A DNA stretch of 64,000 nucleotides from CAVXFB01 sp963760935. GTDB lineage: Bacteria; Planctomycetota; Planctomycetia; Pirellulales; Thermoguttaceae. How positions within the stretch are numbered: the stretch's first letter is position 1; each line of letters opens with the position of its first letter. Position numbers and translations under genes: made by a program. The notes under the pieces are model-generated. The model was given only the letters and a program-made list of their open reading frames with translations. It did not search any database and was not told the origin of the DNA. This document shows, one piece after another, positions 1 through 8,260 of this stretch. The DNA lies in assembly GCA_963760935.1 (NCBI GenBank), contig CAVXFB010000008.1:248001-312000 (forward strand), in the 5' to 3' direction.

Positions 1-3000
1 AATGGGCGGTCGGGATGTGTGACAATCAACATCCACAGAGCCCCGGCCAAGATGATGGCGTTGCCCACGTAGCCTATGCCGACTTGGAGGTCCATGAGTG
101 TCGCGGGCGTCGACCCGTCGGCCTGCGTGCCATCTTCGCGCCACACGTCGATCCAGCGTCGGGCTACGAGCCAGGCAATTGCCCAAACCGAGGCGGCGAT
201 CGTGACGTACTGGATCAGCGTGACGACTTCGCGCGGGCCAAATGTCCGCGCCGGATTCGGGTCCAACGCGACGCTCAACGCGTAGCCCAACGCGGCGGCC
301 ATCTCGGCAACCAGGCCAGCCGAAAAGGCGTAGCCCGACGATTTTTCGCGCACGGCGTAGCCCACCAGTGAGACTATTACCAGCACAAGCGGAACGAGAT
401 ATGACAGGTTGGGTCCGAGGCGGTCGAAAAACGAATCGGCGGCCGGTCCACCGGGCATGACGGAGGCCAGTTGCAGCCAAGCAGCGATCAGGGTCAACAC
501 AATGACCGGCATCGCGGTTGTTGCCAGCAGCGTGGCCCGGGCAATCCGTGGGCCGTCGATGTTCAGGTTGACGCGGGCCCCTGCACGGCCGCACCACACC
601 GCGAGCCGCTGGCGCTGCCAGACAAAGACGGAGCATGCGGCAAAGCATCCGGCCATTGCCCAACGCAGCATCGAGGCGGTTGCCACGTCATCGGCGAAGC
701 GGCCAGCCAGCAGGCAGGGCGCGGTTGCCATCAAGAGAATCGAGCCGACCAACTCGGCTCTGCCCCAGCGTTCCCAGAGGGCGGCGATCAACACGATCGC
801 CAATGTGCCCAATAGGATCCAACCGGCGGGCCCGCTGACGGACAGCGGGAGATCGCGGCCCGATGCGCCTACCAGGCTCGGCCAAAGTTCATTCGCCACA
901 CCCGGCGCCACGTACACTACAGCCAGAAGCATCTGGCACACGACGACCGCGTGGCGAACGACCCAGTCGACCGTCGGTTCCTCGGAACACAAGAGACGCT
1001 CTGCGATCGGCTTGCCGCGCATGGCGATTCGGACCACGATCCAACCGAGCGATAGCAGGGCCAGGGCTATGCCGTAGGTTTGCAGGCTGCGGACGTCGAG
1101 CAAATCGCGCGGCAGGTCCGTCACCCAAGATTGCGTTTGCAACCAGGCGGTCGCCGCCACTGCGGTGGCCAGCGTCAGCAGACATTGGCCCGCCATTAGG
1201 ATGTCGCGGCTGCGATGCATCCACGCCAGGAGCAGCCAGATCGCGGCCAGCCACAACAGGCAACCGGCCAGGGCGAGCGTGGTTTGCGGGGCTGCAAACA
1301 GCGGCGTCTGTAAGGCCCAAAATGGAGCGATGCCGAGCAGATTCCAGCCGATGTAGCTGAATATGGTTCGGCGTGCGCGAAATGAAACGAGCACGGCGGC
1401 CGCACCGTAGAACGCGAAATCGGCCACGGCATACAAGCGGTCGGCATAAATGCCCGTGATGCCGCGCATCGTGATCGCCAGCAGTGCGATGACCGCCGTT
1501 ACGCCGCAAGCGATTGCGTAGGGCGCGGCGTGACGGATGCGGCCTCGGCTGGCCAACCACGCGGCAATGCCGGAGAAGACCAGAAACAGACCGGCGAGCG
1601 AGGTAATACTGCGGGCCGAAAGGGTTGAACGGAGCAATGACCACGCAAGGCCGGGATGGTAAATGATAAGCGTTCCGTATTGCAGCTCGCGCAGCCAATC
1701 GTTGGCTGCCAACTGAAACCCGGCGAGCCACGCCACTGCCAAGCACGCGATGGCGCCAACGTGCGCCACGGGGAATCGGTGGCGCACGGCAACATAGAAC
1801 AGGCCGGCGGCGTTTGTCAGCCCCACGATCACCAGCCCCAGCGGTTGCGGCCACATCAGGGCCAACGCCGTCAGTTGCAATGCGACGCCCACAAGCGCCG
1901 TCATGATGCCGGCGGTCCGATAGGCTTCTAGCTCTTGCCGGCGGGCCATGCCGCGCATGATCTGTAGCCCGCAGGCGAGGATGGGCCACGCCGCCAGTGC
2001 GAGGGCGGGCGCCAAGCAGTGGAGTCGGATGGGTAGGTAAAGGCCGGCGCCGCCGTTGGCCACGACAATGCCTATGGCCACCGCCGCCGCGAACACAGCC
2101 ATGCCCAGGAGAGTGAAGTTTGCCGCAGCGTCGGCCGCATCGAGACGGCGCAGCGTCGAACGAATGAGGGGGACAGTCCCATTTTCGTCGACCACGGCTT
2201 CGCCGCGGTGCCCGCGAAAATTGGGACAGTCGCCAAGCTGACCGTGCCACCCTCCGACCATGGCGACAGCCAACAAGATGACGGGAACGCATGAGGCGGT
2301 CAGCAACAAGGTGGCCGATTCGTTGTGCGCGAGCAGCCGTGCGCCCAGCAATATCAGGGCCGAGTTGCCCACAACGGCCAACACGATCGACCAGCGGCGG
2401 CCGGGCACGATCACATCGGCAGCCAGCGCCGAGAGCCAGGCAAAGATGGCCAGGGAGATCAGTTCGGCTGTGGCCGTCTGCCAGCCCCACGATTCGGGCG
2501 ACAGGCTCGCCATGGCGACGAAGTTCAGCGGCACTAAGAGCGTGGAAATCGTCAGCAGTCCGCGGCCGGTCGAATGCAGTTTCCAGCGATGGTAGGCGAA
2601 GAGGCCCACACCGAAGACGGCCGACGAATAGCCGACAAAAACGAGGAACTTCAGATACGTGGTTTGCAGGGTATCCCAAAAACTGATGACCAAGGCCAGC
2701 GACGCACCGACGATCATGAGCCCGCCCACAAGCACGCCGACGAATTCGGCCCAGCGGATGTTCCGCTCTTCCATGAAGCCGGCGAGGACTTCGGCCCAGG
2801 TTTTCGCCGGGGGCGCCGGCTGGGGACTGTCCCAATTTTCGCCCGAGCGAAAATGGGACTGTCCCCCTTCTTCCACGACCGGCGAAGGACGCGGCTTCGG
2901 ATACTGCGGAGCAACTTCACGCGCAGCGGCCAACGGTTGGATCGGCGCCGGCGCCGGTTTTTGCACCCTTGGCGGCGGAGCTGGGCGCTCGACAACGGTG

Positions 3001-3389
3001 GCGATGATTGGGGCGGCCCGCGGTTTTTCGACCGGACGCAGGGCAACAAGTCGCTGACGATAGTTGCGCACGCGGTTCAAAAGTTTCGCCACCGCGTCGG
3101 GCTTCATCGCGCCGGTGGCTTCAAAACGCCGCAACTGCCGTTCGACGGCGTCGAGGTCGGCAAGTTCTGCCAGCAATCGCGTGTCGACGGGCTGCCCGCA
3201 CGATTCGCAACGATGTGCTGCGGCAGGCAACTCATGTCGGCAAATCGGGCACTTGTAGCCCGGGCCGTCGCTCTTCTTCGTGCCAGCGCCGAACAACCAA
3301 GCCAACAGTGCCCAAATGCCATGACCCACCAGCGTTACGACGGCCAGAACCAGGCCAATAGCGAACAAGACTGGCAGGGGATTGTGCAT
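1..3389 (-). CDS. Large zinc-ribbon multi-spanning membrane protein (3' end beyond window)
   Basis: One frame stays open from an ATG at 3389 through the window's left edge, so at least 1129 residues are visible and the C-terminus is missing. Residues 1-35 hold one hydrophobic helix, followed by a C4 zinc ribbon (KCPIC about 20 residues before CESCGQ). A Pro/Ala-rich linker to about residue 190 leads into a long series of hydrophobic segments (well over 20), with motifs such as WAEFVGVLVGGLMIVGASLA near its start. The architecture recalls DUF2157/DUF2339-like planctomycete membrane proteins, but I cannot name a family or function. Two palindromic repeats lie inside the gene and keep the frame. 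Nothing in the context suggests a partner gene. The gene and frame are certain; the function is unknown. Confidence 0.85.
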   Translation of the reverse strand, partial: MHNPLPVLFAIGLVLAVVTLVGHGIWALLAWLFGAGTKKSDGPGYKCPICRHELPAAAHRCESCGQPVDTRLLAELADLDAVERQLRRFEATGAMKPDAVAKLLNRVRNYRQRLVALRPVEKPRAAPIIATVVERPAPPPRVQKPAPAPIQPLAAAREVAPQYPKPRPSPVVEEGGQSHFRSGENWDSPQPAPPAKTWAEVLAGFMEERNIRWAEFVGVLVGGLMIVGASLALVISFWDTLQTTYLKFLVFVGYSSAVFGVGLFAYHRWKLHSTGRGLLTISTLLVPLNFVAMASLSPESWGWQTATAELISLAIFAWLSALAADVIVPGRRWSIVLAVVGNSALILLGARLLAHNESATLLLTASCVPVILLAVAMVGGWHGQLGDCPNFRGHRGEAVVDENGTVPLIRSTLRRLDAADAAANFTLLGMAVFAAAVAIGIVVANGGAGLYLPIRLHCLAPALALAAWPILACGLQIMRGMARRQELEAYRTAGIMTALVGVALQLTALALMWPQPLGLVIVGLTNAAGLFYVAVRHRFPVAHVGAIACLAVAWLAGFQLAANDWLRELQYGTLIIYHPGLAWSLLRSTLSARSITSLAGLFLVFSGIAAWLASRGRIRHAAPYAIACGVTAVIALLAITMRGITGIYADRLYAVADFAFYGAAAVLVSFRARRTIFSYIGWNLLGIAPFWALQTPLFAAPQTTLALAGCLLWLAAIWLLLAWMHRSRDILMAGQCLLTLATAVAATAWLQTQSWVTDLPRDLLDVRSLQTYGIALALLSLGWIVVRIAMRGKPIAERLLCSEEPTVDWVVRHAVVVCQMLLAVVYVAPGVANELWPSLVGASGRDLPLSVSGPAGWILLGTLAIVLIAALWERWGRAELVGSILLMATAPCLLAGRFADDVATASMLRWAMAGCFAACSVFVWQRQRLAVWCGRAGARVNLNIDGPRIARATLLATTAMPVIVLTLIAAWLQLASVMPGGPAADSFFDRLGPNLSYLVPLVLVIVSLVGYAVREKSSGYAFSAGLVAEMAAALGYALSVALDPNPARTFGPREVVTLIQYVTIAASVWAIAWLVARRWIDVWREDGTQADGSTPATLMDLQVGIGYVGNAIILAGALWMLIVTHPDRP
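2168..2234. repeat. Palindromic REP-like repeat, copy A, inside coding sequence
   Basis: Two imperfectly complementary arms, 2168-2187 (core GGACAGTCCCATTTTCG) and 2215-2234 (core CGAAAATTGGGACAGTC), flank a 27-nt GC-rich spacer. The insertion is read in frame as part of the large membrane protein (residues about 386-407, including CPNFRGHRGEAVVDENGTVP). It shares both arms with the copy at 2822-2867. The two arms of one copy differ from each other in the same way as in the other copy (AATTTTCG versus ATTTTCG), as expected for a mobile hairpin with distinct left and right arms. Confidence 0.8.
2822..2867. repeat. Palindromic REP-like repeat, copy B, inside coding sequence
   Basis: Arms GGGGACTGTCCCAATTTTCG (2822-2841) and CGAAAATGGGACTGTCCCCC (2848-2867) form a long hairpin around a 6-nt loop. 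It is the same element as at 2168-2234, in the opposite orientation and with a much shorter loop. It is translated in frame within the linker of the membrane protein as GGQSHFRSGENWDSPQ, around residues 174-190. Similar peptides (ENWDSP, KMGTVP) are, from memory, common in predicted planctomycete proteins. Confidence 0.8.
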
Positions 3390-3512
3390 GCCGACGCTCC
3401 TTTTTCCAAGTATAGGGCTCGGAACGCACGGATTTATAACACAAAAGGTGCTTTGCGGCGGGGTAGGCTTCGGATTATGCCGAAACGAGCGATAGGGCGG
3501 GCAGAGGGGTGT

Positions 3513-4112
3513 TCAGATCAATTCAAAGAAGCTTTCCTTGCCAAGGTGCGGTGTGTAGCTGTCGATCAACTCGGGCAGCGCGGCCGGGCCGCCCAACCAA
3601 ATCCAATCATCGATGCTGCCTCGGAAGCACCAGCGATGGACGTCGAACATCCGTTCGGCCGAATCCACAAGCGAAAACCGCATCATCTTCGTGTAGTCGC
3701 AGGATCGCATCAGCCAACCGTTGGCGTCCTGGCTTCGTAACGACGTACGCGGCACTACTGGATCGGCCAACAGATCGGCCAGTCGCATGGCCTCGTCCTC
3801 GGACATATTGGGCAGGTAGACTACCAGGCTGTTTCCGTCCACATCGACGATGAAGTACCTCAATCCCGCAAGCTTGCGGAGCCCGTCCGAAAGGAGTTGT
3901 ATCTCCAGCGGGCTGATTTCCGTGAGACGAATCAAACGTAACGTCACCCGGGCGTTGGCGGGATCTTCACGGATTTCATAGCCGTCGGGAATCGCGTCCA
4001 GAACTTCTCCGCTCAGCTTGCGGCCGCACCAATAGCGCGGTTTTCCGGTTCGCGTCCTGCCCGCTTGGAGATAATAGGTCTCGTTCTTACGGTTGGTATA
4101 CTGGGCGGTCAT
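3513..4112 (-). CDS. Hypothetical protein, 199 aa
   Basis: Soluble protein without signal peptide or membrane segment. I start it at the ATG at 4112 (MTAQYTNRKNETYYLQ) because the longer frame upstream is unlike protein. The N-terminus carries a motif reading YYLQAGRTRTGKPRYWCGRK, which in some uncharacterised bacterial proteins precedes a WGR-like or small beta domain. The middle has hydrophobic strands (LRYFIVDVDGNSLVVYLP), and the C-terminus is Trp-rich (HRWCFRGSIDDWIWLGG). It is transcribed toward the large membrane protein, about 120 bp away from that gene's start. I do not recognise a family and assign no function. The gene itself is likely real from amino-acid composition. Confidence 0.7.
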   Translation of the reverse strand: MTAQYTNRKNETYYLQAGRTRTGKPRYWCGRKLSGEVLDAIPDGYEIREDPANARVTLRLIRLTEISPLEIQLLSDGLRKLAGLRYFIVDVDGNSLVVYLPNMSEDEAMRLADLLADPVVPRTSLRSQDANGWLMRSCDYTKMMRFSLVDSAERMFDVHRWCFRGSIDDWIWLGGPAALPELIDSYTPHLGKESFFELI

Positions 4113-4209
4113 CGTCGTCGACTCGGGTCCTGAATTATGCGCCGGCCATAGTAGCACGGGGGTGAAGGCGTTTGCAAGGCACACATCAACTCAGATTGCT
4201 CTTTTGGCC

Positions 4210-4245
4210 TTGCAATACCTATAGGTTTGATGTATAAAGCCGTCA
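4210..4245 (+). promoter_or_regulatory. Putative sigma-70-type promoter of padR, giving a leaderless start
   Basis: TTGCAA (4210-4215), a spacer of exactly 17 nt and TATAAA (4233-4238) fit a housekeeping promoter. The expected transcription start, about 7 nt downstream, falls on the A of the ATG at 4245. No Shine-Dalgarno sequence precedes that ATG. Inference from sequence only. Confidence 0.45.
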
Positions 4246-4604
4246 TGCGAAACAAACGAACCAACCCGGATTTCCTCAACGGCGTGCCGGAATTGCTCAT
4301 CTTGAGCCTGGTGACACGCCGGCCGATGTACGGCTACGAACTGGTTCAGGCGATCCGACAAGCGACGGGCGGAGCCCTGGAATTCGGCGAGGGCTGCGTC
4401 TATCCGATCCTCCACCGTCTCGAAGCCGAGGGCCTGCTGGGCAGCAAACGAGAGACAGTGGCCGGTCGTAGCCGGGTGATTTATCGAGCAACGGCGAAGG
4501 GGAAGAAGCAGCTTGTCAGCACTGCAACCACGTGGCGGCGGATTGTGGAAGCAATTGAACATGCCCTGCAAGGAGGCGAACATGGCGAACCTGCCTTGGC
4601 TTGA
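4245..4604 (+). CDS. PadR family transcriptional regulator
   Basis: A 119-residue winged helix-turn-helix protein of the short PadR type. Family signatures are visible: LLILSLVTRRPMYGYELVQAI in helices 1-2, then LEFGEGCVYPILHRLEAEGLL in the recognition region, then the wing RSRVIYRATAKGKKQL. PadR proteins bind DNA as dimers and usually repress an adjacent membrane-protein or transporter gene in response to a ligand. The next gene starts inside this one (4582, a 23-nt overlap), typical of PadR/HAAS pairs that are co-transcribed and autoregulated. An in-frame ATG also exists at 4230. I prefer 4245 because family homology begins there and a promoter-like element ends just before it. Confidence 0.9.
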   Translation: MRNKRTNPDFLNGVPELLILSLVTRRPMYGYELVQAIRQATGGALEFGEGCVYPILHRLEAEGLLGSKRETVAGRSRVIYRATAKGKKQLVSTATTWRRIVEAIEHALQGGEHGEPALA

Positions 4605-5325
4605 TGCGGTCGAAACGCGGCTTGCGCGGCAAGGCCTGCCACATGCGTACGTTCAACGATTCGTTCGAGAACTGTCTGACCATATCGAAGATCTTAAGGA
4701 GGATAACATGAGCAAGGAAGCTGATGTGTATTCGCGGCTAGGCGAGCCGGAGCAGGTTGCCAACACGGCCGTCGCCGCCTATCGACGGCACGGTTTTTTT
4801 GGTCGACATCCGACGGCGGCCTTCGTGGTGTTCGGTGTTTCGCCGCTCGTGTCGCTGACCGCGTTGTTCGTTGTTGCCTACTTGGGCGTATACGGATTCT
4901 GCCTGGTGTGCAAGTGGCTCGGGCTGAACATCAGTCTGACGCGGCTCGAACCGGCCGCATCGGAGATATTGCCATACGTGTTGAGTCTGTTGACTGTAAT
5001 TGTCCCCTCGATCGTCGCCAGCATGCTCTACTGCAAGCTCACAAAGCGGCTGGGCATCGATAGGAAATGGCTTCTCGTGGCTTGCATAGTCTTGGCAGCA
5101 ACGGCGCTTCTGCCCATCTGCTCGGTAAAGCTCTCGGACGTACCGGGGCAAAGCGCATTGCGATGGGGCGTCGCCGTTCCCAAACGCATTGGGGAACTGC
5201 CCATTCTGATCGCTCGGACTTTCAGTCATCCTCGACAGGTGTTGCAGTTCGTCGTTCCACTGGCCATCGGCTGGTGGTTCCTACGGCGCAGTCATGGCGA
5301 CAAAGAACTGCATCTAGCATCGTGA
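4582..5325 (+). CDS. PadR-associated HAAS-like membrane protein
   Basis: 247 residues, starting at the ATG at 4582 because AGGAGGCG lies just upstream, within the end of padR. Residues 1-70 form a charged helical domain (VQRFVRELSDHIEDLKED, then RLGEPEQVANTAVAAYRR) of the HAAS/DUF1700-type fold commonly encoded next to PadR regulators. About five hydrophobic segments follow, ending with IGWWFLRRSHGDKE. Its role is probably to sense or adjust a membrane state under control of the upstream repressor, but the substrate is unknown. The overlap with padR indicates translational coupling. Confidence 0.8.
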   Translation: MANLPWLDAVETRLARQGLPHAYVQRFVRELSDHIEDLKEDNMSKEADVYSRLGEPEQVANTAVAAYRRHGFFGRHPTAAFVVFGVSPLVSLTALFVVAYLGVYGFCLVCKWLGLNISLTRLEPAASEILPYVLSLLTVIVPSIVASMLYCKLTKRLGIDRKWLLVACIVLAATALLPICSVKLSDVPGQSALRWGVAVPKRIGELPILIARTFSHPRQVLQFVVPLAIGWWFLRRSHGDKELHLAS

Positions 5326-5610
5326 CCTCGCACAACGGGGCGATGCGTTCGTCAACGCCTTTGCTCCTATCTAACGCCTCTAACGCCATGTGAGAGGCGG
5401 CGAATCTCAATAGACGCCCTTGCAATGTGGAAGGTGCAAGTCGGGATGACCAATGCAAACCCTTGAACTGCCAGAAGTTGTCGCGCCCTAGGCAATTTGG
5501 TATCGTACAGTTTGGGTACATCGCAGTGGCGATGGGGGCGGGTGTTGCCGAAAGTGTGTCCGGGCGGGCGTCGCTTGGGAACTTCGGCCGAGAAGAATAG
5601 GAGCGGTTTC
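5326..5610. other. Intergenic region without recognised gene
   Basis: 285 bp between the HAAS-like gene and the D-aminoacylase. I see no coding frame with protein-like composition, no RNA gene and no clear terminator. It presumably holds the promoter of the downstream gene. Confidence 0.5.
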
Positions 5611-7212
5611 ATGCGTCGCACGCCATTGTTTGCTCGGGCTCGCTGGTTGTCGACTCTTGGGCTGTTGCTCGCCATCGCGTGGCTTTGCCCTGCCGCGACT
5701 CTAGCTATCGATGCCGATGTCGTCTTGCGGGGCGGATTGATCTATGACGGCACCGGCGCGGCGAGCGTCGTCGGTGATGTGGCCATCGCCGATGGGAAGA
5801 TCGTGGCCGTGGGCACTTTCGAAACCGCGAAGGTCGGCCGCGAGATTGATTGCAAGGGCCTGATCGTATCTCCAGGATTCATCGACCTGCACACCCATTG
5901 CGACAAGGTGGCAACCGATCGCCGGGCGCGGCCAAACCTTTGCTACCTAACGCAGGGCTGCACGACCGTCGTCACCGGCAATTGCGGCGGTGGGGCGGTC
6001 GACGTCGCCGACTATTTCAGAAAGATCGACGCGAAGGGAGCGGGCACAAACGTCATTCATCTGGTGCCCCTTGGGTCTGTGCGCTCGAAAGTCATGGGTA
6101 ACATTAACCGCCAACCGACGCCCGAAGAATTACAGCGGATGCGGCAGTTGGTCGACCAGGGCATGCGCGACGGGGCGTGGGGAATGTCGACGGGGCTGAT
6201 CTACCCGCCCGGTTCGTTCGCCAAGACCGACGAGGTCGTTGAGTTGGCGAAGGTGGTGGCGTCTCACCGTGGGATCTATGCCAGCCATATTCGCGGCGAA
6301 ACGGGCGAACTGCTGCGCTCTGTCGCCGAGGCGATCGAAATCGGCCGTGCGGCTGGGCTGCCGGTCCATATCTCCCATTTCAAAGTGATGGGCAAGACCA
6401 ACTGGGGACTGGTTCGGGAAGCCGCCCGGCTGATCGAGAATGCACAGCGGAGCGGAATGAAGGTTACGGCGGATCAGTACCCTTACATTGCCTCCTCGAC
6501 CGGTCTGGGCAACACACTCTTTCCCGCCACCGAAGTCCCTGGTGGACGGAAAGACTTTGCCAAGCGGATCAAGACCAATGCCGAGTTCAGAAGACAAGTC
6601 CGCGAAATCTGCCAGCGAAGGCTGCGAGACAATCCGCGAATCGTCATCGCCGTCACTAAGAACCATCCGGAGTGGGTTGGCAAGAGCTTGGACGAAATAG
6701 CCAGTGGTCTGGGAATGGATCTGGTCGATGCCGCGATCGAGATTCAGATAAGCGGCGACGCCTCGGTGGTGAAGTTTGCCATGTCCGAGGACGACGTCCG
6801 TTGGGTGATGAAGTTGCCCTGGGTCGCCACGGCCTCAGACGGCAGCGCCCTTTACCCGTTACCGGACACCCATCCGCATCCGCGCAGCTACGGAACGTTT
6901 CCGCGCAAGATCACCTACTACGCCGGTCAAGAGAAGGTAATTCCCCTAGCGCAGGCGCTCCGCAGCGCGACCGGCCTGCCGGCCGACATCCTGGGTTTAG
7001 AACGCCGCGGCTATCTGCGAATGGGCTACGTGGCGGACGTGGTCGTGTTTGATCCGAAGGAGTTCATCGACCGTGCGACGTTCGACGAGCCGCAGCAATA
7101 CTCTACCGGTGTACGGTATCTGTTCCTTTCGGGCAATCCGACGATCGACCAAGGCACGCCAAGCAAGACGCTGTATGGCCGAGTAATCCGGCACAAGGCA
7201 AAGGGGCTGTAA
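5611..7212 (+). CDS. Secreted D-aminoacylase / N-acyl-D-amino-acid deacylase family amidohydrolase
   Basis: 533 residues from the ATG at 5611, which follows AATAGGAGCG; the longer frame upstream lacks a good start. Residues 1-32 are a signal peptide (WLSTLGLLLAIAWLCPAATLA), so the enzyme should act outside the cytoplasm. The rest is a composite-domain TIM-barrel amidohydrolase: metal motif HTH (H94, H96), GNCGGG with the likely metal-ligand Cys near residue 125, H226 in HIRGE, H256 in SHFK and the catalytic Asp D410 in ASDG. This spacing matches D-aminoacylase, which hydrolyses N-acyl-D-amino acids to D-amino acids; related enzymes act on dipeptides or dihydropyrimidine-like substrates. The exact substrate cannot be told from sequence. 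It stands alone as a transcription unit. Confidence 0.88.
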   Translation: MRRTPLFARARWLSTLGLLLAIAWLCPAATLAIDADVVLRGGLIYDGTGAASVVGDVAIADGKIVAVGTFETAKVGREIDCKGLIVSPGFIDLHTHCDKVATDRRARPNLCYLTQGCTTVVTGNCGGGAVDVADYFRKIDAKGAGTNVIHLVPLGSVRSKVMGNINRQPTPEELQRMRQLVDQGMRDGAWGMSTGLIYPPGSFAKTDEVVELAKVVASHRGIYASHIRGETGELLRSVAEAIEIGRAAGLPVHISHFKVMGKTNWGLVREAARLIENAQRSGMKVTADQYPYIASSTGLGNTLFPATEVPGGRKDFAKRIKTNAEFRRQVREICQRRLRDNPRIVIAVTKNHPEWVGKSLDEIASGLGMDLVDAAIEIQISGDASVVKFAMSEDDVRWVMKLPWVATASDGSALYPLPDTHPHPRSYGTFPRKITYYAGQEKVIPLAQALRSATGLPADILGLERRGYLRMGYVADVVVFDPKEFIDRATFDEPQQYSTGVRYLFLSGNPTIDQGTPSKTLYGRVIRHKAKGL

Positions 7213-7240
7213 GCCGATCGAAGTCGGTCGCACAGCAAGC

Positions 7241-7274
7241 CTCTCCCTTTGGGCCAGGGTTGGGGTGAGGGCGA
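7241..7274. repeat. Dispersed CTCTCCCTTT...GGGGTGAGGG repeat
   Basis: An imperfect palindromic GC-rich sequence just after the D-aminoacylase gene. It belongs to the widespread class of intergenic repeats with CCCTCTCCCTTT and GGGTGAGGG arms. A related copy forms the end of the RND adaptor gene near 41603-41645. Confidence 0.55.
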
Positions 7275-7392
7275 GGCCACTGTCTCATTGCGCACCAAAA
7301 TGCCGCTTACCGTTGCAGGGTGCGTCCGCGACGCACGCCTTATGCTGGCCGTGGCTGAGTGGTTTGTGTGCACGCAGGCTGGATAACGACGA

Positions 7393-7400
7393 GTTGCAAC
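7393..7400. repeat. Left target-site duplication of the IS66 element
   Basis: GTTGCAAC, identical to 10845-10852 on the other side of the element. The octamer is itself palindromic. Confidence 0.9.
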
Positions 7401-7421
7401 GTAAGCGTCAAAGAATCGCCA
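7401..7421. repeat. Left terminal inverted repeat of IS66 element
   Basis: Begins GTAAGCGTCAA and ends ATCGCCA. It matches the reverse complement of 10824-10844 at 19 of 21 positions, with differences at positions 12 and 13 only. Confidence 0.92.
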
Positions 7422-7435
7422 TTGGTATCACAGCC

Positions 7436-8161
7436 TCAACCGCCACTGGATTGGCCAGTGTCCGATCGTCCCGCGTATCCATTCGCCGCGAGCCAATCAC
7501 ACGCCATCTGTATTGTATCCGCACCGCGATTATCAAATCGCCTCTTGATAATCTGCCCGAGGCTGACAGCGGCGGTATGGCGAGTATCAGAATCTTCCGA
7601 GTGATTCAACACAAATCGAGCAATCACGGGAATCGCATCGCGTGACCTCAAGTTCCCAAGCGCAGCTAGCAGGGAATCCACCACAAGTCGGTCGCTTTCT
7701 GTCTGAAGCGCTGAGGTGATCTGCGACACAATCTCTGGCAGGCGTCGAGCGTCACGCAGGCCGCAAAACACGTTGGCAGCCGCTTCACGATGGTCGCGAT
7801 CTGCACTACGGACTAACTTGACGGCGTATGGGACCGCTTCTGCGCCGCGAGCAACAAGCCCCCAACCAGCATGAACAATTCGGTTGTTCACCACGGACGC
7901 CATCTCACGGTCGGCGTTTGTCACCGGCCCTTTGGCACGTGGTTTGTCCTTCAAGTACGGGGCCGATTCCAGAATCAGGTTGTAGTAGTATTGTGCCGAT
8001 TCCGAGTAGTATGACAAATCGGGGCCGCTTGCGTATTCGTGGGGAATCTCGCGACTGTCAATCAAATCGAGGTGGTTCGGGTAGCGTGCCAGCAGCCGTG
8101 AACGTTCTCGGCCTCTAGCCTGTTTGCCTAATCGGAACAGTGACAGAAGGCGATCGAACAT
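7436..8161 (-). CDS. HEAT-repeat protein carried as IS66 passenger
   Basis: 241 residues from the ATG at 8161, preceded by AACAAGGGT; an in-frame ATG at 8239 is possible but adds residues unlike protein. The N-terminal 90 residues are polar and helical (SLFRLGKQARGRERSRLLARYPNH is the charged start). From about residue 100 to 220 there are three to four HEAT/PBS-lyase-like repeats, for example AVKLVRSADRDHREAAANVF, SLLAALGNLRSRDAIPVIAR and TRHTAAVSLGQIIKRR. HEAT arrays bind proteins or nucleic acids and have no catalytic motif here. The gene follows tnpC on the same strand after 99 nt and ends 35 bp from the left inverted repeat, so it moves with the element. Its role is unknown; accessory function in transposition or benefit to the host are both possible. 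Confidence 0.85.
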   Translation of the reverse strand: MFDRLLSLFRLGKQARGRERSRLLARYPNHLDLIDSREIPHEYASGPDLSYYSESAQYYYNLILESAPYLKDKPRAKGPVTNADREMASVVNNRIVHAGWGLVARGAEAVPYAVKLVRSADRDHREAAANVFCGLRDARRLPEIVSQITSALQTESDRLVVDSLLAALGNLRSRDAIPVIARFVLNHSEDSDTRHTAAVSLGQIIKRRFDNRGADTIQMACDWLAANGYAGRSDTGQSSGG

Positions 8162-8260
8162 ACCCTTGTTGCCACAGTGATACGCAGAACCGTGTGGCCC
8201 CAAGCAAAACGCCATCGCGCAACCCGCCGAACTGGCCACACGTAAAACACTGCGGTGACC

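Noticed and set aside
889..2835. A 648-residue open frame on the minus strand inside the first gene
   Set aside because: Arg/Gly/His-rich composition typical of a shadow. The true membrane-protein frame, with zinc ribbon and helices, runs from 3389 through the window edge in another phase.
2574..3740. A 388-residue open frame on the plus strand
   Set aside because: Antisense to the zinc-ribbon membrane protein and the adjacent hypothetical gene; composition not protein-like.
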